Source: Arion vulgaris
Taxonomy: Eukaryota; Mollusca; Gastropoda; Stylommatophora; Arionidae
Direction of reading: 5' to 3'
DNA: 64,000 bases
Assembly (NCBI GenBank): GCA_020796225.1
Contig: CM036758.1
Span: 60,847,274-60,911,273 of the forward strand
Of the stretch, positions 10,660 through 21,500 are shown piece after piece. The notes beneath the pieces were generated by a model. It was given only the letters and a program-made list of their open reading frames with translations, had not been told where the DNA came from and did no database searches. Made by a program: the position numbers and the translations under genes. The stretch's first letter is position 1. Each line of letters opens with the position of its first letter.

Positions 10660-11182
10660 GAATCGTAGCTGTAACATATTTCCTCCGTTGGTACGTTATC
10701 ATGCACAGAAAATAGCAACATGCGAAATGAGATGTCTCCGCAAAGTCATAAAAAACGCAAGAATCGACAGAGTAACGAATACCAGCATCAGAGAAAAGAT
10801 TGATACAAGACCGTGCTTGAACTGTATAGCGAAACATAGAATGAAGTCGCTTGGCCACTTAGTAAGAATGCAAACAGACCAAACTGTCTATGAAGCTTTC
10901 CACAACAGAATATCAGGAAGGAAGGCGAGAGGAAGACCGAGGAAAAGATGGATAGGTAACGTAGTTGGATTCTGCCAGGGGACTACGATAACCATCACAC
11001 AAGTCACCAGAGAAGCGCAAGACAAATACATAAAACCATGACAGTGGGTTAACAACCCGGTAACAGTATGCTGACAAAAGTTGAATTCTGCCAGGGACTA
11101 CGATAACCATCACACAAGTCACCAGAGAAGCGCAAGATAAATACATAAAACCATGACAGTGGGTTAACAACCCGGTAACAGT
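10660..11182 (+). mobile_element. LINE-O 3' end with duplicated terminus
   Basis: The open stretch 10658-11041 reads CEMRCLRKVIKNARIDRVTN, then HRMKSLGHLVRMQTDQTVYE and GRKARGRPRKRWIGNVV, the C-terminal tail of a LINE reverse transcriptase ORF. The last 115 bp are present twice in tandem (10968-11083 and 11084-11196). Confidence 0.75.
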
Positions 11183-11269
11183 ATGCTTACAAAAGAAGAA
11201 AAAAGAAAGGATACATTGTCTTTAACATTGTTTAGATATTCTATGCACACTCCTTATCCTCCAATGTTT

Positions 11270-11510
11270 CTTCTTCTTTGCGTTCGTTCTTTACGACCAA
11301 TTGTAATCACTCTCTGTGATATGTTTGATCTTTGCCAAGAACGTGTATACGTTGCACATTGGTTTGGTAGGCCCCTAAACGCATAGACTTCTATACGTCT
11401 AGGACACATGCATCCGATTTCATCCATACCTCCTTAGTCGCCTCTTACGACATGCGTGGCAGGTAACAGTGGTTCTATTCTTTACACCCCAATTTTGGGC
11501 CCGGTAACCA
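11270..11510 (-). mobile_element. Family A SINE-like element with 11-bp target duplication
   Basis: CTCCAATGTTT is at 11259-11269 and 11511-11521. The first few bases of the head (cgcccg) are absent, which shows a slight 5' truncation. Confidence 0.8.
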
Positions 11511-11683
11511 CTCCAATGTTTACTGCGTTTTCTGCTAATTCATTCGTATGTACCTGGACGCAGATATCTTGAGAGAATTTCTCAGAAAGAAACTGAAAGC
11601 AAACGTTGCATGCTGTTCTGTTCATTGATTTCAAATATTCCTTTCACACCTGTACGGATCTATACCTGGTTAGTGTGTGTAGT

Positions 11684-11735
11684 AATAGTAGTAGTAGTGG
11701 TAGTAGTAGTAGTAATAGTAGAAGTAGTAGGATAG
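11684..11735. repeat. (TAG)n microsatellite
   Basis: Imperfect run of agt/tag triplets. Confidence 0.9.
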
Positions 11736-11799
11736 AAGCGTCGATTGAGAAGAAAACAATTGTGGATATACTACCATCTTGCGGGGGACTTCCTAGAGT

Positions 11800-12030
11800 A
11801 GCTGATAGTAGCTCGGCCTGCTAGCTGTGAGACGCCTCATAGCTCGGGTTCGAACCTACTGTCCGACATTTGTTCGAGTCCCCTGGTCTTACTCAGGACG
11901 ATAACGTGAGTACCTCTGAATTCGGAGAAAATCTGCCTGTATGGCGAGGGAATACTAATTACGAGTACATTGAGCACACGGCTGCCAGTGTAAAGTAATT
12001 TACAATGTGCACGCTGCTGCCATTGTAAGA
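11800..12030 (+). mobile_element. Possible single-copy tRNA-like SINE
   Basis: tagctcggcctgctagctgt could be an A box and cgggttcgaacctac a B box about 45 bp later. No tRNA cloverleaf follows, and I find no other copy in the window. Confidence 0.4.
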
Positions 12031-12544
12031 AATTGGAAAAACAGATTTTCACGCAAAAATCAGTTTCAGAGATGAAACTTCGTCTGAGTTGTAAGCGGAC
12101 GAAAAAAAAACACAAAAAAACTATCATCTTGCGCTGTAGAAGCATATAGGATACAAATGTCTTGAAGAAAGAAATGGAAAATAAGACAGTAGACAATAAG
12201 ATAGATGAGAATGTGGAAAAAGAGCAGTTATTATCTTTGAGAAACGAGGAAAAATTGTCAGAAGTTGCATGTAGACAGCAGCAAGTCAATTATAAATTAA
12301 CTTCATCGAACAGAAGAAAGCAGAAACAATGTACCCACCAGGACTATCAGTCACAAGAGGACATTCACGATGGAGAGAGAGAAAAGAGAGAGAGAGGCGA
12401 AAGGAGGAAAGCGGTTTCACTATAGTCGTTCCAAAATTCGTGAACATCTTTACCGACCGATATAAAATCATCCACTTGACAGAAAATACTAAGTTTTACA
12501 TTTTTCTATAGGTAACAAGTAGTGACCTTCCTAAAGTAAATTGT

Positions 12545-12892
12545 TGCCCACCCAACCTTTAGACCCCAAATTTGGGCCCGTAACCACCAGCGACTGTTAT
12601 CCATCAGGTAGATTTGACAAATGAAACCTAGTGTGATCAGAATTTTAGAACGAATATAGATGATTTGAAACGTTATTAACTAGTGAGAACAAATTACAGG
12701 CAAAATGAGACAGTGGCAGGTAACAGTGGTTCTATTCTTTACACCCCAATTTGGGCCTCGGTCACTGGCGACTGTTATCCATCAGGTAGATTTCGTACAA
12801 ATGAAACCTTAGTGTGATCACGAATTTTAGAACGAACTATAGATGATTTGAAAACGTTATTAACTAGTGAAATCAATTAAGCTAAAATGAGA
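12545..12892. repeat. Tandem duplication (about 186 bp unit) including an A-element end
   Basis: Copy 1 from 12563 and copy 2 from 12748 both run from the accccaaatttgggcc end of family A through gcgactgttatccatcaggt and tagtgtgatca to ttattaactagtga. Copy 1 lacks single bases that copy 2 has (gacaaatg versus cgtacaaatg). Confidence 0.8.
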
Positions 12893-13064
12893 ATGATCAA
12901 TGCGTATATATCCTATATTAATGTATGGCATGAACAAGCTTAGAAGACAGAATTGATGCATTTAAGATGTGATATATATAAGAATAGCAAGTTTCATGGG
13001 CATAAAAGACAAATAAACAAGTTTTAGAAAACTAGGCATGAAACAATTATTAAGATAAATAATT

Positions 13065-13285
13065 CAGACAAGTAAAGATTTTGGGCACGTAAAAAGACAC
13101 GAGCTTGATAAAATCTTTATAGATGGGAAATTGAGGAAGAGCAAGAGGAAGACTGAGAGATAAGTGGTAGAAACTTAAGAAATGGACAGGTTACGAGTCT
13201 GGCAAAAGTGCAGCACCAAGGTGAAAACAGAGATACTGGATTATTGCAGCCAACCTTCGATGTGGAGACGGCACCTGATGATGAT
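13065..13285 (+). mobile_element. LINE 3' scrap
   Basis: gattttgggcacgtaaaaag and gaagagcaagaggaagactg, then cgatgtggagacggcacctg, resemble the GRPRRRW tail region of LINE-K/L. A similar remnant is at 16545-16750. Confidence 0.5.
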
Positions 13286-13414
13286 GGTGTTTTACTAGTA
13301 AATTAAAACAGCCCAGATATGCAACAAAACACAACAATATACAACTTATCCTTCATAGCGTTGCATGTTATACGTGAAAGCCTATATAATATTCTTTCCA
13401 GTTATCATTTGTAA

Positions 13415-14250
13415 TCCAAAATGATAAATAATAGAGCAGTTCACTATTGGGTAACAATTTGTAAATCCAATTTAGTAAAATTTGCTGAAAGGAGATGCCA
13501 AAATCAAATATGCTATAGTTGTCAAGAAACATCAGCATTAGACGTTTAAATAATATGAACTCCAAGATATTTTGTTTTAAAACTATATTTTGAATTTTCA
13601 AATCCATTGTTGTCTCGATCTTAACAGTTTCAGAAGAGTTGGAAAATAAAGATATAGAAAGTAAGATGAATGCATTTGAAAATAGATGCCTGCGAAAAAT
13701 AATGAACATAAATAGACGAATTCAGGAAATGTGAAAAGCAGAGAAATGTCTGATCAACAACTAGTAAATCTGTTATAAGAAAGAGAAGTAGATATGTTAG
13801 CATATTATTCTCCTTCTTTTCTTGCGTTCGTTCTTACGACCAATTTTAATCACTTTTGTGATATGTTTGATCTTTGCAAGAACGTAAACTTGCAATTGGT
13901 TGGTAGGCCCTAAACGCCTTACACGTTTAGGACACTGCATCGATTTAAGCCAAACCTTCTTTTTCGCCTCATGACATGCGGGTGGTAACAGTGGTTCTAT
14001 TCTTTACACCCAAATATGGGCCCCGTAACCACTGGCGAGGCATATTCTGAAGGAGAAATGATCAAAGAATAACAAAACAGTCATTTAAGTGGGACCAAAT
14101 GGTTTCATAAAAGAAACGACACCTTAGAAACCTGAAAGAATTTTACTTAGAGAATCGAGAAACATCGGATTCGATCTAATAGGAGAGATTGAGCTAGTTT
14201 CAGGATAGAGCGGTATGGAGAAATTGTTTCGAACCTATATAACGCTATAA
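13415..14250 (+). mobile_element. LINE-J, 5'-truncated, split by a family A element
   Basis: It matches the J copies at 44221 and 49817: agagcagttcacta... (13434), gaatgcatttgaaaatagat (13669), then the GQPLV-type segment and the tail to 14250. Family A lies between duplicated GCATATT. Confidence 0.75.
13807..14039 (-). mobile_element. Family A element nested in LINE-J
   Basis: GCATATT is at 13800-13806 and 14040-14046. The copy has many single-base losses relative to the other A copies. Confidence 0.78.
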
Positions 14251-14597
14251 TGGTCATCATTATCATCATCAATATCATGCCGGCTGAAGTAAGCCATCAT
14301 TGATCTCCACAAACATCTGACCGTGGTGCTGACTATCAGTTTGGATGTTGATACTCTTCCTTGTAATAAAGCCAGATTGTCCAGAATTTTCTCTCTATGT
14401 CTTTCTCTATCTTGTTTCAAATTGATTTAACTGGTTGTCAAAACGTGTTTTAAAGATCCCTATCACATTCCATGCCCGAAAAATGATAGCTGCCTCTTTC
14501 TTATATTGAAAATAAGTTTTCTCCGTGCCTTGACCTCTTTCAACACATCAAGATTAGTTATTTTAGCACTTCACAGGTATCTTAGAATTCTTAAGTC
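14250..14597. other. Mostly unrecognised; possible LINE scrap
   Basis: The minus-strand reading near 14280-14420 has a weak resemblance to LINE tails only. No gene. Confidence 0.35.
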
Positions 14598-14835
14598 TTT
14601 TTCTACGAACGCTCCATATCGACTACTTGTTGACCGCTCTGTTTGATCTGAACCTAAGAGCGATTGTACGTTGTGTCAATTATGCGCATACAAGTAGGTC
14701 AGCGCTTCTGATTTCTGCGACGCTTTTTATTTCCTAGTATATCTTCCCTAGGCCCCTACATCAGTCGCCTCTTGCGACGTTCCGTGTAGGTCGCAGTGGT
14801 ACTATTCTTTGTTTCCATTGCAGACTCCGGCACCA
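14598..14835 (-). mobile_element. Family B SINE-like element
   Basis: On the minus strand it has the head caaagaatagtaccactgcg, gtcgcaagaggcgactgatg and the tail region gtacaatcgctcttaggttc. The (GAA)n end lies at about 14600. Confidence 0.75.
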
Positions 14836-16314
14836 TACAGGTGTTGAATTCTCATGTAAAAACATATGTCTGGCCTCCAGAGATTTACTGTCTGTTTATT
14901 TATTGTCCGTGACACCCTTCCATATGTCATTATTGGTTTTATGTGGCACAGAGTTAACTCAAAGTAACTCGGATTTCAATAGATAATGACTTTTGCATCT
15001 AATGGTGCGAGACGAATATCATGCTTTGTATGCAGTTTTATTTCTTCAACGCAGATTGTCAGCCAGAATTAGTATATACTCCTCCTACACTGATAACTGA
15101 CAGGGCTTACAACCTGATTTTAGGACTCCATTGAAATGAAAACTCCATTACCAGGGCTAAATTACAAATGTTGTCGAAGGAATAAATTATCAACGGTTAA
15201 CATGATAGTGATGATAAATAGAAATGCTCGCGTTTCCTCTGCAGAAAAACAACTTCCGCTATAATCATGGCGGCTGTTAGTGTTGCTGTAAATGAGCTAG
15301 TTATCGGAAACATTACATTTGTAGATTTCATAGTTCATAAGATCTGATTGAAGAGTTTTATATGGTAGGTTTATATTAATAAACGTTAACTGTACTTTTC
15401 AAGATATGATATACCTTACTTGATGGTATACTACAGGTATAGTATATGCCCTACCCCTGAGCTGATTGCACCCGTCTTCTCGGGTTCACCACCCACATCA
15501 GACCCGACTGGCTCTGACTGTGGTGAGTGTTACTCTCACTCCGTGTGTCAGATTCATAGTGTTAGCGTTTGCGAGTCTGTTCTATTTAAATTTAATTCTT
15601 TACAGTTATGATAATTTACTGGCTGCTTAGAACTGACCTTCCTATTTAACTAATAAAAACATTACTTCTGCTTCAAACCATGAATGAAAAGTAAGGAGAC
15701 TATATCACTAAGGCCACGAAGGGCATTGTTTTTGTATGTTTTAAACCACCGTAATTTACTTACATACAATTTACTTTGACAACTGCGAGAAGAGACTAAG
15801 CACATACGAATCTACCCAGTGATGTGGTATTGGTCCACTAGCCAATATCAAGTTGTGTTGCAGTTTAAAAAGAGGCTGCAAGCTCTGCACATTTTTTTTC
15901 AGCATTTCAATCACATTTAGAACCCGTTTAGAGTTTAGTTTTTCCTTCTTTGATTGATGTATTGTGACAGTTGTGTACCCATTTGCAGTGAGTGTGAGCA
16001 ATCATTCTGCTTGTTATCAGGCCACCATCTGAATGTGGAGTAGAGTCATAGTCAGTTTTAATTCACTGGCATGATATCGACTTCTCTCATATCATTCACT
16101 GTATCATAGGCTTCTTAGAAGTATGTAAATTGTAATAACTTGTAAATCCTTTGTAATGTGTAAAATAATCCCTCACCTCCATTGAGTACAAGTGATTGGT
16201 GCAGTCTTTGGTCGTATGTAATCGAACGACTAAAAATTGAACATAATTAATACATTTTTTACTAGTATAAACCTATTTTATCAATTATTTTGAATACATA
16301 AAGGTCTAAAGATG
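14836..16314. other. Low-repeat upstream region
   Basis: The least repetitive stretch of the left part. It contains the possible promoter motif at 15240-15300 and no open frame longer than about 75 codons that looks conserved. Confidence 0.4.
15240..15300 (+). promoter_or_regulatory. Possible promoter / leader exon of mTOR (speculative)
   Basis: In an otherwise repeat-poor stretch there is aacttccgct (ETS-like) then ATGGCGGC, a YY1-type motif common just downstream of animal transcription starts. A GTAAAT that could act as a donor follows within 25 bases. Exon 1 needs an upstream leader exon, and this is about 3 kb before it. No CpG-rich block is present, so this is a guess from motifs only. 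Confidence 0.2.
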
Positions 16315-16535
16315 GAGAGACTTCATTGCACCAGGTTTACCCATCCCAGAAGGCTCTATGGCTTTTAGAAGAAGTGGCAAACCACCTGCTGAGAGTATAG
16401 CATAAAGCACAGACTCTGTAGCTACTGCAACAATCCTAGGGATCTCCAGAAAAAATACATTTGTGAACTGAGCGCGATCTGGATTCGAACCCTCAGAATG
16501 TGAGACAATGGCGTAACCACTTCACAGGGACACCC
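16315..16535 (-). mobile_element. Family E tRNA-SINE, near full length
   Basis: On the minus strand the head has gggttcgaatccagatcgcg as B-box region, then the body (ctacagagtctgtgctttat) and the 3' end gtgcaatgaagtctc. Confidence 0.8.
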
Positions 16536-16544
16536 TGATACATA

Positions 16545-16750
16545 AAGAGATATAGCACTGCTGAAAACCATATTGGATGGGAAAGTTATTGACAAGCGGA
16601 CAAGAGAAAGACATCAATATAATTGGAAAGGAAGCATTAAGAGGACAAGGAACAGTTTGACAGGATACACCACCATGGGGAGAGATAGGTAGTATTGGAA
16701 ATCTAATGCAGTCGACTTTCGATGCGGAGATGCACCTGATCAGACCCTTA
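16545..16750 (+). mobile_element. LINE 3' scrap
   Basis: KTILDGKVIDKRTRERHQYN and the end cgatgcggagatgcacctga match the remnant at 13065-13285. Confidence 0.5.
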
Positions 16751-17039
16751 ATATATTTAGCTTCCTCTTGCTGCTTATGTGCATACGTAAAGAGATTAAT
16801 TCATATTGTGCCGAGTTTTCCTATAGCTGTGATTTTGTATGTAGAGTTAGAAGTAAATCATTAGATAAATTCCAGTGAAACCTTATTGCATACTGATTGT
16901 TTACCACTTTTGTTCATTTATGCTGTAATTTGTTTTGTAATGGTAGGGTTGTCATTCAGTGTTGTTAGAAACCAGTCCGTTAAAACCCGTAATGTTTTTC
17001 TTGTAAAATTTAGCTTGTCGGAAGCATTTGATTTGATCA

Positions 17040-17460
17040 TTACAGCAGTTTTAGTTAATGCTTAGGAAATGCTAACCCGAAACAAATGTTTGCAGAAAAC
17101 GGATGCACCAGGCCATAAGGCGCATAACATGGTGCAACAATCCTCACAGGGTGGAATGGGATAACGGATTCTACGGTCGCCAATCTGCCTCTGAGATTTA
17201 GCCACGGGGTAAGAATGTCAGACCCACCATCACGAGGGTGGCCAAAACTTACTGCAAGAAGAGGTCGGCACAAACGGGGAAGCATAAATCATAGGATTAT
17301 ATCCTACAGAACTGCCCCCAGTATGCAGACTTGAGAAGAAAGAGTGGCCCACTTACACTAGTGTCCAAGACAAACTGTATGGCGTGGCTGATAATCTGAG
17401 GCAGACGGCTGCCTTTATTAGAGAATCAAATCCCAATCTAGTGAGAACGCAGAAGAAGAA
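17040..17460 (+). repeat. Unassigned repeat-like block ending in aagaagaagaag
   Basis: G/C-richer than its surroundings and ends gaacgcagaagaagaagtta, as the A and LINE-I elements do. I see no second copy in the window, so the element type is unknown. Confidence 0.35.
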
Positions 17461-17899
17461 GTTAATGCAAAAAGACAGGACAACAAAGAAAATAGAATAT
17501 GACCTACCTTACATTATGGAATTCCGCTTCAGTTTTGAATATCTTCATTGTACTCCTAACATGTCTATAGGGGTTCTGATCTCCTTCGCGATATTTCCAA
17601 AAGCTTCCAGCAGCTAACGGTGCCAGTTCGATGTTGATTAATGAGTCTACTCATGCACCTGTTGTGCTGATATTTTGTGACCACTCCGATCTTCAATCCA
17701 AGCTCTTGCAATCAAGCAGTTGACATTATTAAAGGTCAACAAAAGAACTGATAAAGAAAACTACATATAGAAAGTTATGGTGGTACATGATTGCCTATGC
17801 CATCTTGCATGGTACAAGACAGAGATAAAAAAAATGACATTATTTGATGAGTTGATTGCTTATTCCAAGTTTAATTATATCAATTGGCTGATGCGCATG

Positions 17900-18215
17900 G
17901 TAGGGTTGTTGCAGAGCAAAGTGGAGCGTATAGAACAACTACCTCTAGTATGAGGATGGCGGTTTAGGCTGTTACTGCTGCCCTCTAATGGCTCTGAGGG
18001 ACTTCATTTACTGGGGCCGTTGTTGTATCTGACTCTCAGGCGATGCTTCACAAGATCCAAAAGGGCAGGTTTCGGTATGACTGGGTGTCGTTTATAGAAG
18101 TTTCTAACTTCAAGATGCAACGGGATCTGTTGCCCTGGGCATGCAGGTGTTAGGAAGACTGAGCACCTATGGGTCTGCCCGGAGTGCAATGACATCAGTT
18201 TAGTAACAAATAACC
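17900..18215 (+). mobile_element. Jockey-like LINE RNase H fragment, just upstream of mTOR exon 1
   Basis: Around 18015-18100 the plus strand reads GAVVVSDSQAMLHKIQKGRF then RYDWVSF, followed after a frameshift by remains of the PGHAGV motif and LWVCPECND. DSQAM-L-KI is typical of the RNase H domain of jockey-clade elements. Confidence 0.65.
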
Positions 18216-18264
18216 AATTAATTGTATTTATTTCTGTTCATTTTATTGTTTGTCTTCTGAACAG

Positions 18265-18540
18265 AGTCAGGTTAATGTCAGATAAGGAGTGACATCTTGA
18301 GGAAACCTTTCAGGATGTCTACTAAATCAGTACTGCAGGGATTTGTCACTGGCTTAAAACATCGCCAGGAAGATGTTAGATTTAAGACAGCGGTAGAACT
18401 ACATCATTTTGTTGTGACTGAGCTGCGAGAGTTGCCCCAGGAAGAAGTGGCCTCTTTCATGGATGATTTTAACCATCACATTTTTGAAATGGTGTCCAGT
18501 TCTGATGTCCACGAGAGAAAAGGAGGAGTTCTAGCAATTG
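18265..18540 (+). CDS. MTOR: mTOR exon 1 (5' UTR tail plus start codon)
   Basis: A pyrimidine-rich tract ends in AG at 18263-18264, so an upstream non-coding exon is likely. Translation begins at ATG 18315 and gives 75 codons plus one base: [10 protein letters not shown] through [10 protein letters not shown]. The donor is g|GTAACA at 18541. A 5-codon upstream ORF (ATG 18275 to TGA 18292) sits in the leader if the acceptor is correct. Confidence 0.92.
18275..18292 (+). promoter_or_regulatory. Short upstream ORF in mTOR leader
   Basis: ATG TCA GAT AAG GAG TGA ends 22 bases before the mTOR ATG. It is in the mRNA only if the acceptor at 18264 is used; an AG at 18279-18280... region could also act as acceptor and remove it. 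Whether it is translated is unknown. Confidence 0.4.
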
Positions 18541-21500
18541 GTAACAGTTTTTTTTGTTCATATTATCAGTAGTAGTCGTCCGTGTGCTGCCGGGGCTCAC
18601 AAGGGGAGCAAATAATAGTAGCACTGCTACCTACAAGGCATTGTCGTAAGAGACGACTGAGGTAGGGGCCTAGGGAAGCTACCTAGTAAATAAAAAGTGT
18701 CGCAGAAATCGGATGTGCTGGCCTACATGTAGGTGCATAGCTGGCACAGCGTACAATCACTCTTAGGCTCGGATCACATAAACTCACAGAGTGTTTAACA
18801 AGTGGTCGATATAGAGCATTTGAAGAAGATCAGTAGTAGTACTGTGGGAAGGATTTGTATAATTCATAAGCGTTTGCCTATGACTCGGGGAAACAATATA
18901 GATGTGGATTCAGTCCCACATTCAACATTTAATTTGTTAGAAAAGGAATTGACCATCCTACCTGCTGCTGACTAGGGTATAGAGATATGCAGTTACATGC
19001 ACTTCCTACCCTAAGGTCTAAAAAGGGAAATTTTATTTATTTATAGTATTAGTACTATTAGCAGCAGCAGAATTAGTAATCTGCAGTCACAGTTGACAGT
19101 GCAGTACTGTGCTTTCTGAAGAAATGGCAATGTAGAACTTTTAAATAAAATTACAAGAATAACCTCTGAAGTAGGAGAAGGCACGCTTGTGTGGCAGGGG
19201 ATACTGATAATAAGGAAAGCATCCTTCATGCAAAAATCAGTCAGAAGTGCCATACCAAGTGCCCTGACTACGCCTGAATTCATAGTGGGTGAACGCAAGA
19301 AAAAGAATTACAAGAATCTCTTGTACCATTTTATACTTTTGGCTTATTGCTCAATTTTTCTCTTCTTCCAGGTTAAAATGTCGCTTTTAGTCGCATCTCC
19401 ATTTGCTACAATAAAATTATACTGTGTGGTGCCAGGGCCCGAAGGAAGCAAAAAATAGTACTACTGTTATCTCTCTCGTGATCGTTCTTTTACAGCCATT
19501 TTTATCATTCTAATTGTGATATATAAACAGCCTAACACCAAGAACGGGTGTACGTTCACAATCTTCAGTACCATTTGGAGCTCTGGTGCTTATCCTTGGG
19601 CGATGTGTTCGTATTCAACCAGTGTTTACTGGGTTCACTCTCTGTCAGCCTTTGACTGTCCCCAGCCAAACCTGCAAGGCAGCAGGTTCACTGCTATCTA
19701 CAAGGCATATCGTAAGAGGTGACTGATGTAGGACCTAGGAAGCTACCCTAGTATATAAAGCATAGCAGATGTTTATTAATTAATGTTGGACATACCTTGA
19801 GAAGAAATGATCAAAGAATACCAAAGCGGGCATTGAAATTGGATGCTACGGGTTCAATAAAGAGAGGACACTCTAGGGATACCATGAAATGAATTTTTGG
19901 GAGAGAAGCAAGAAATATTGGTCTCAATTCCATGAACAAGATTGAACAAGTTGCCCAGGACAGAGCAGTATGTAGAAATTACTTGCAGGCCCTACGCAAC
20001 ATTTAACAGTACAAGAGGAATTATTATTATTTATTATAATTGTCGTTTTAACAAAATAAAAAAAAATATTCTTCTTTTTATGAAGTGATACATCTTCTGT
20101 CTTCTGATGTCTTCTGTTACAGTCAGTCTTTTAGGTGGTGATGTTGGAAACATAGGAACACGTATGAGCCGATTTGCTAACTATCTGATGAACCTACTCC
20201 CATCCAACTCTTATGACTTAGGAGTGATGGAAATGGCGGCCAAAGCTGTAGGTATTCTAGCATTGTCTTCAGGAACCTATGCTGCAGAGTATGTAGAGTT
20301 TGAAGTTCGCAGTGCTCTGGAATGGCTTGTGTCTGACAGAATTGAAGGCAGAAGACAAGCGGCTGTAAGTATACATAGCTTGAGTTTAACGTAATTGTGA
20401 ATAAAAGATTAGAGGTTAAGTATTGACTTCTTTGCACCAGGGTTACCCATATAGCTTGGTCCTTCTCAGCAAAAGTGATATGTTACCTGAGGAAAGTATT
20501 CCACAGAGCACAAACTCTGTAGCTCTATCAACCTTCCTTTTGTTCGCTTGAAATATTGCCTATATATTCAGCATTGTTTTGTGCTCTATTAACAATCTTA
20601 AATAATGGTAAGATGCTTTACTAGCTGCACAAAAATTTAATCGGGGACCCTCACCATTGCTACAGAGTTCGTGCACTGCCAATGAGATCTTCCTGTGTAA
20701 GAAAGAGATCACAACACACATGGTTACTCACTGAAGTGCAATGATGGTCTTATCAATCAATCAATGTAGATTATTTTGTATGTGATAGTTTGAAATAGAT
20801 CATTTGGCTACAAGATATTAAAGAAACCATGAATATCAGCAAAGTGGGTGAACTGACTAGAGACAGAGTGAATTTCAGATGCGCTGAAAAGAGAGCAACA
20901 TTCTATAAAAGGATACGCACCTTGATGATGAGATAATTTCTGTGATAAATTGTTACTAGAAAACTAATCTCAACTGTATTGTAATCAACAGGTGTTTGTG
21001 CTGAAAGAACTGGCAGTCAATACTCCAACATTCTTCTATCAGCAAGTTCAGCAGTTCTTTGACTCAATTTTCTTTGCTGTCAGAGACCCAAAGGTAGTAT
21101 ATTATTAACTATTTGAACCCTAAGTCATTGTCATTTGATATCAAAATGAGAGTAATACAGTGCTACATAGAACCAATACTGTCATACAGATGCGAGTCAT
21201 GAACAATAAACACACGGATTGAAAAATCTTTGAGGGCCAGAGATATGGTTTTACAGAAGAATGATGAGAATCCCATGGAATGCTAAAATGACTAATGTGG
21301 AGGTGCTGAATGAAGTCAAGACACAGAGAAAATTTATCAATATAAGAAAGAGGCAGTCATCATTTTTCCTGATGATGATGATTTTAACCCTGGTCAGCTT
21401 TCAGAAAAGGCAGAATTTCACTTACAGTGGTTTCCATCTCACTGTGACATTAAGTAAGTAAGTAATGTCTTGGCTGAGGAAGACAGTGCCAAAGAGCAAA

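Noticed and set aside
11837..12289. Minus-strand frame of 150 codons
   Set aside because: Composition follows A/T-rich DNA, part of it overlaps a tRNA-like SINE, and no domain is recognisable.
12162..12425. Plus-strand frame of 87 codons rich in Lys and Glu, coiled-coil-like
   Set aside because: Purine-rich low-complexity DNA (gagagagaaaag); no start context, splice sites or homology seen.
1..18264. A second host gene upstream of mTOR
   Set aside because: I searched the translated stretches for conserved exon-like blocks and found only transposon motifs. A gene with very short exons could still be missed.
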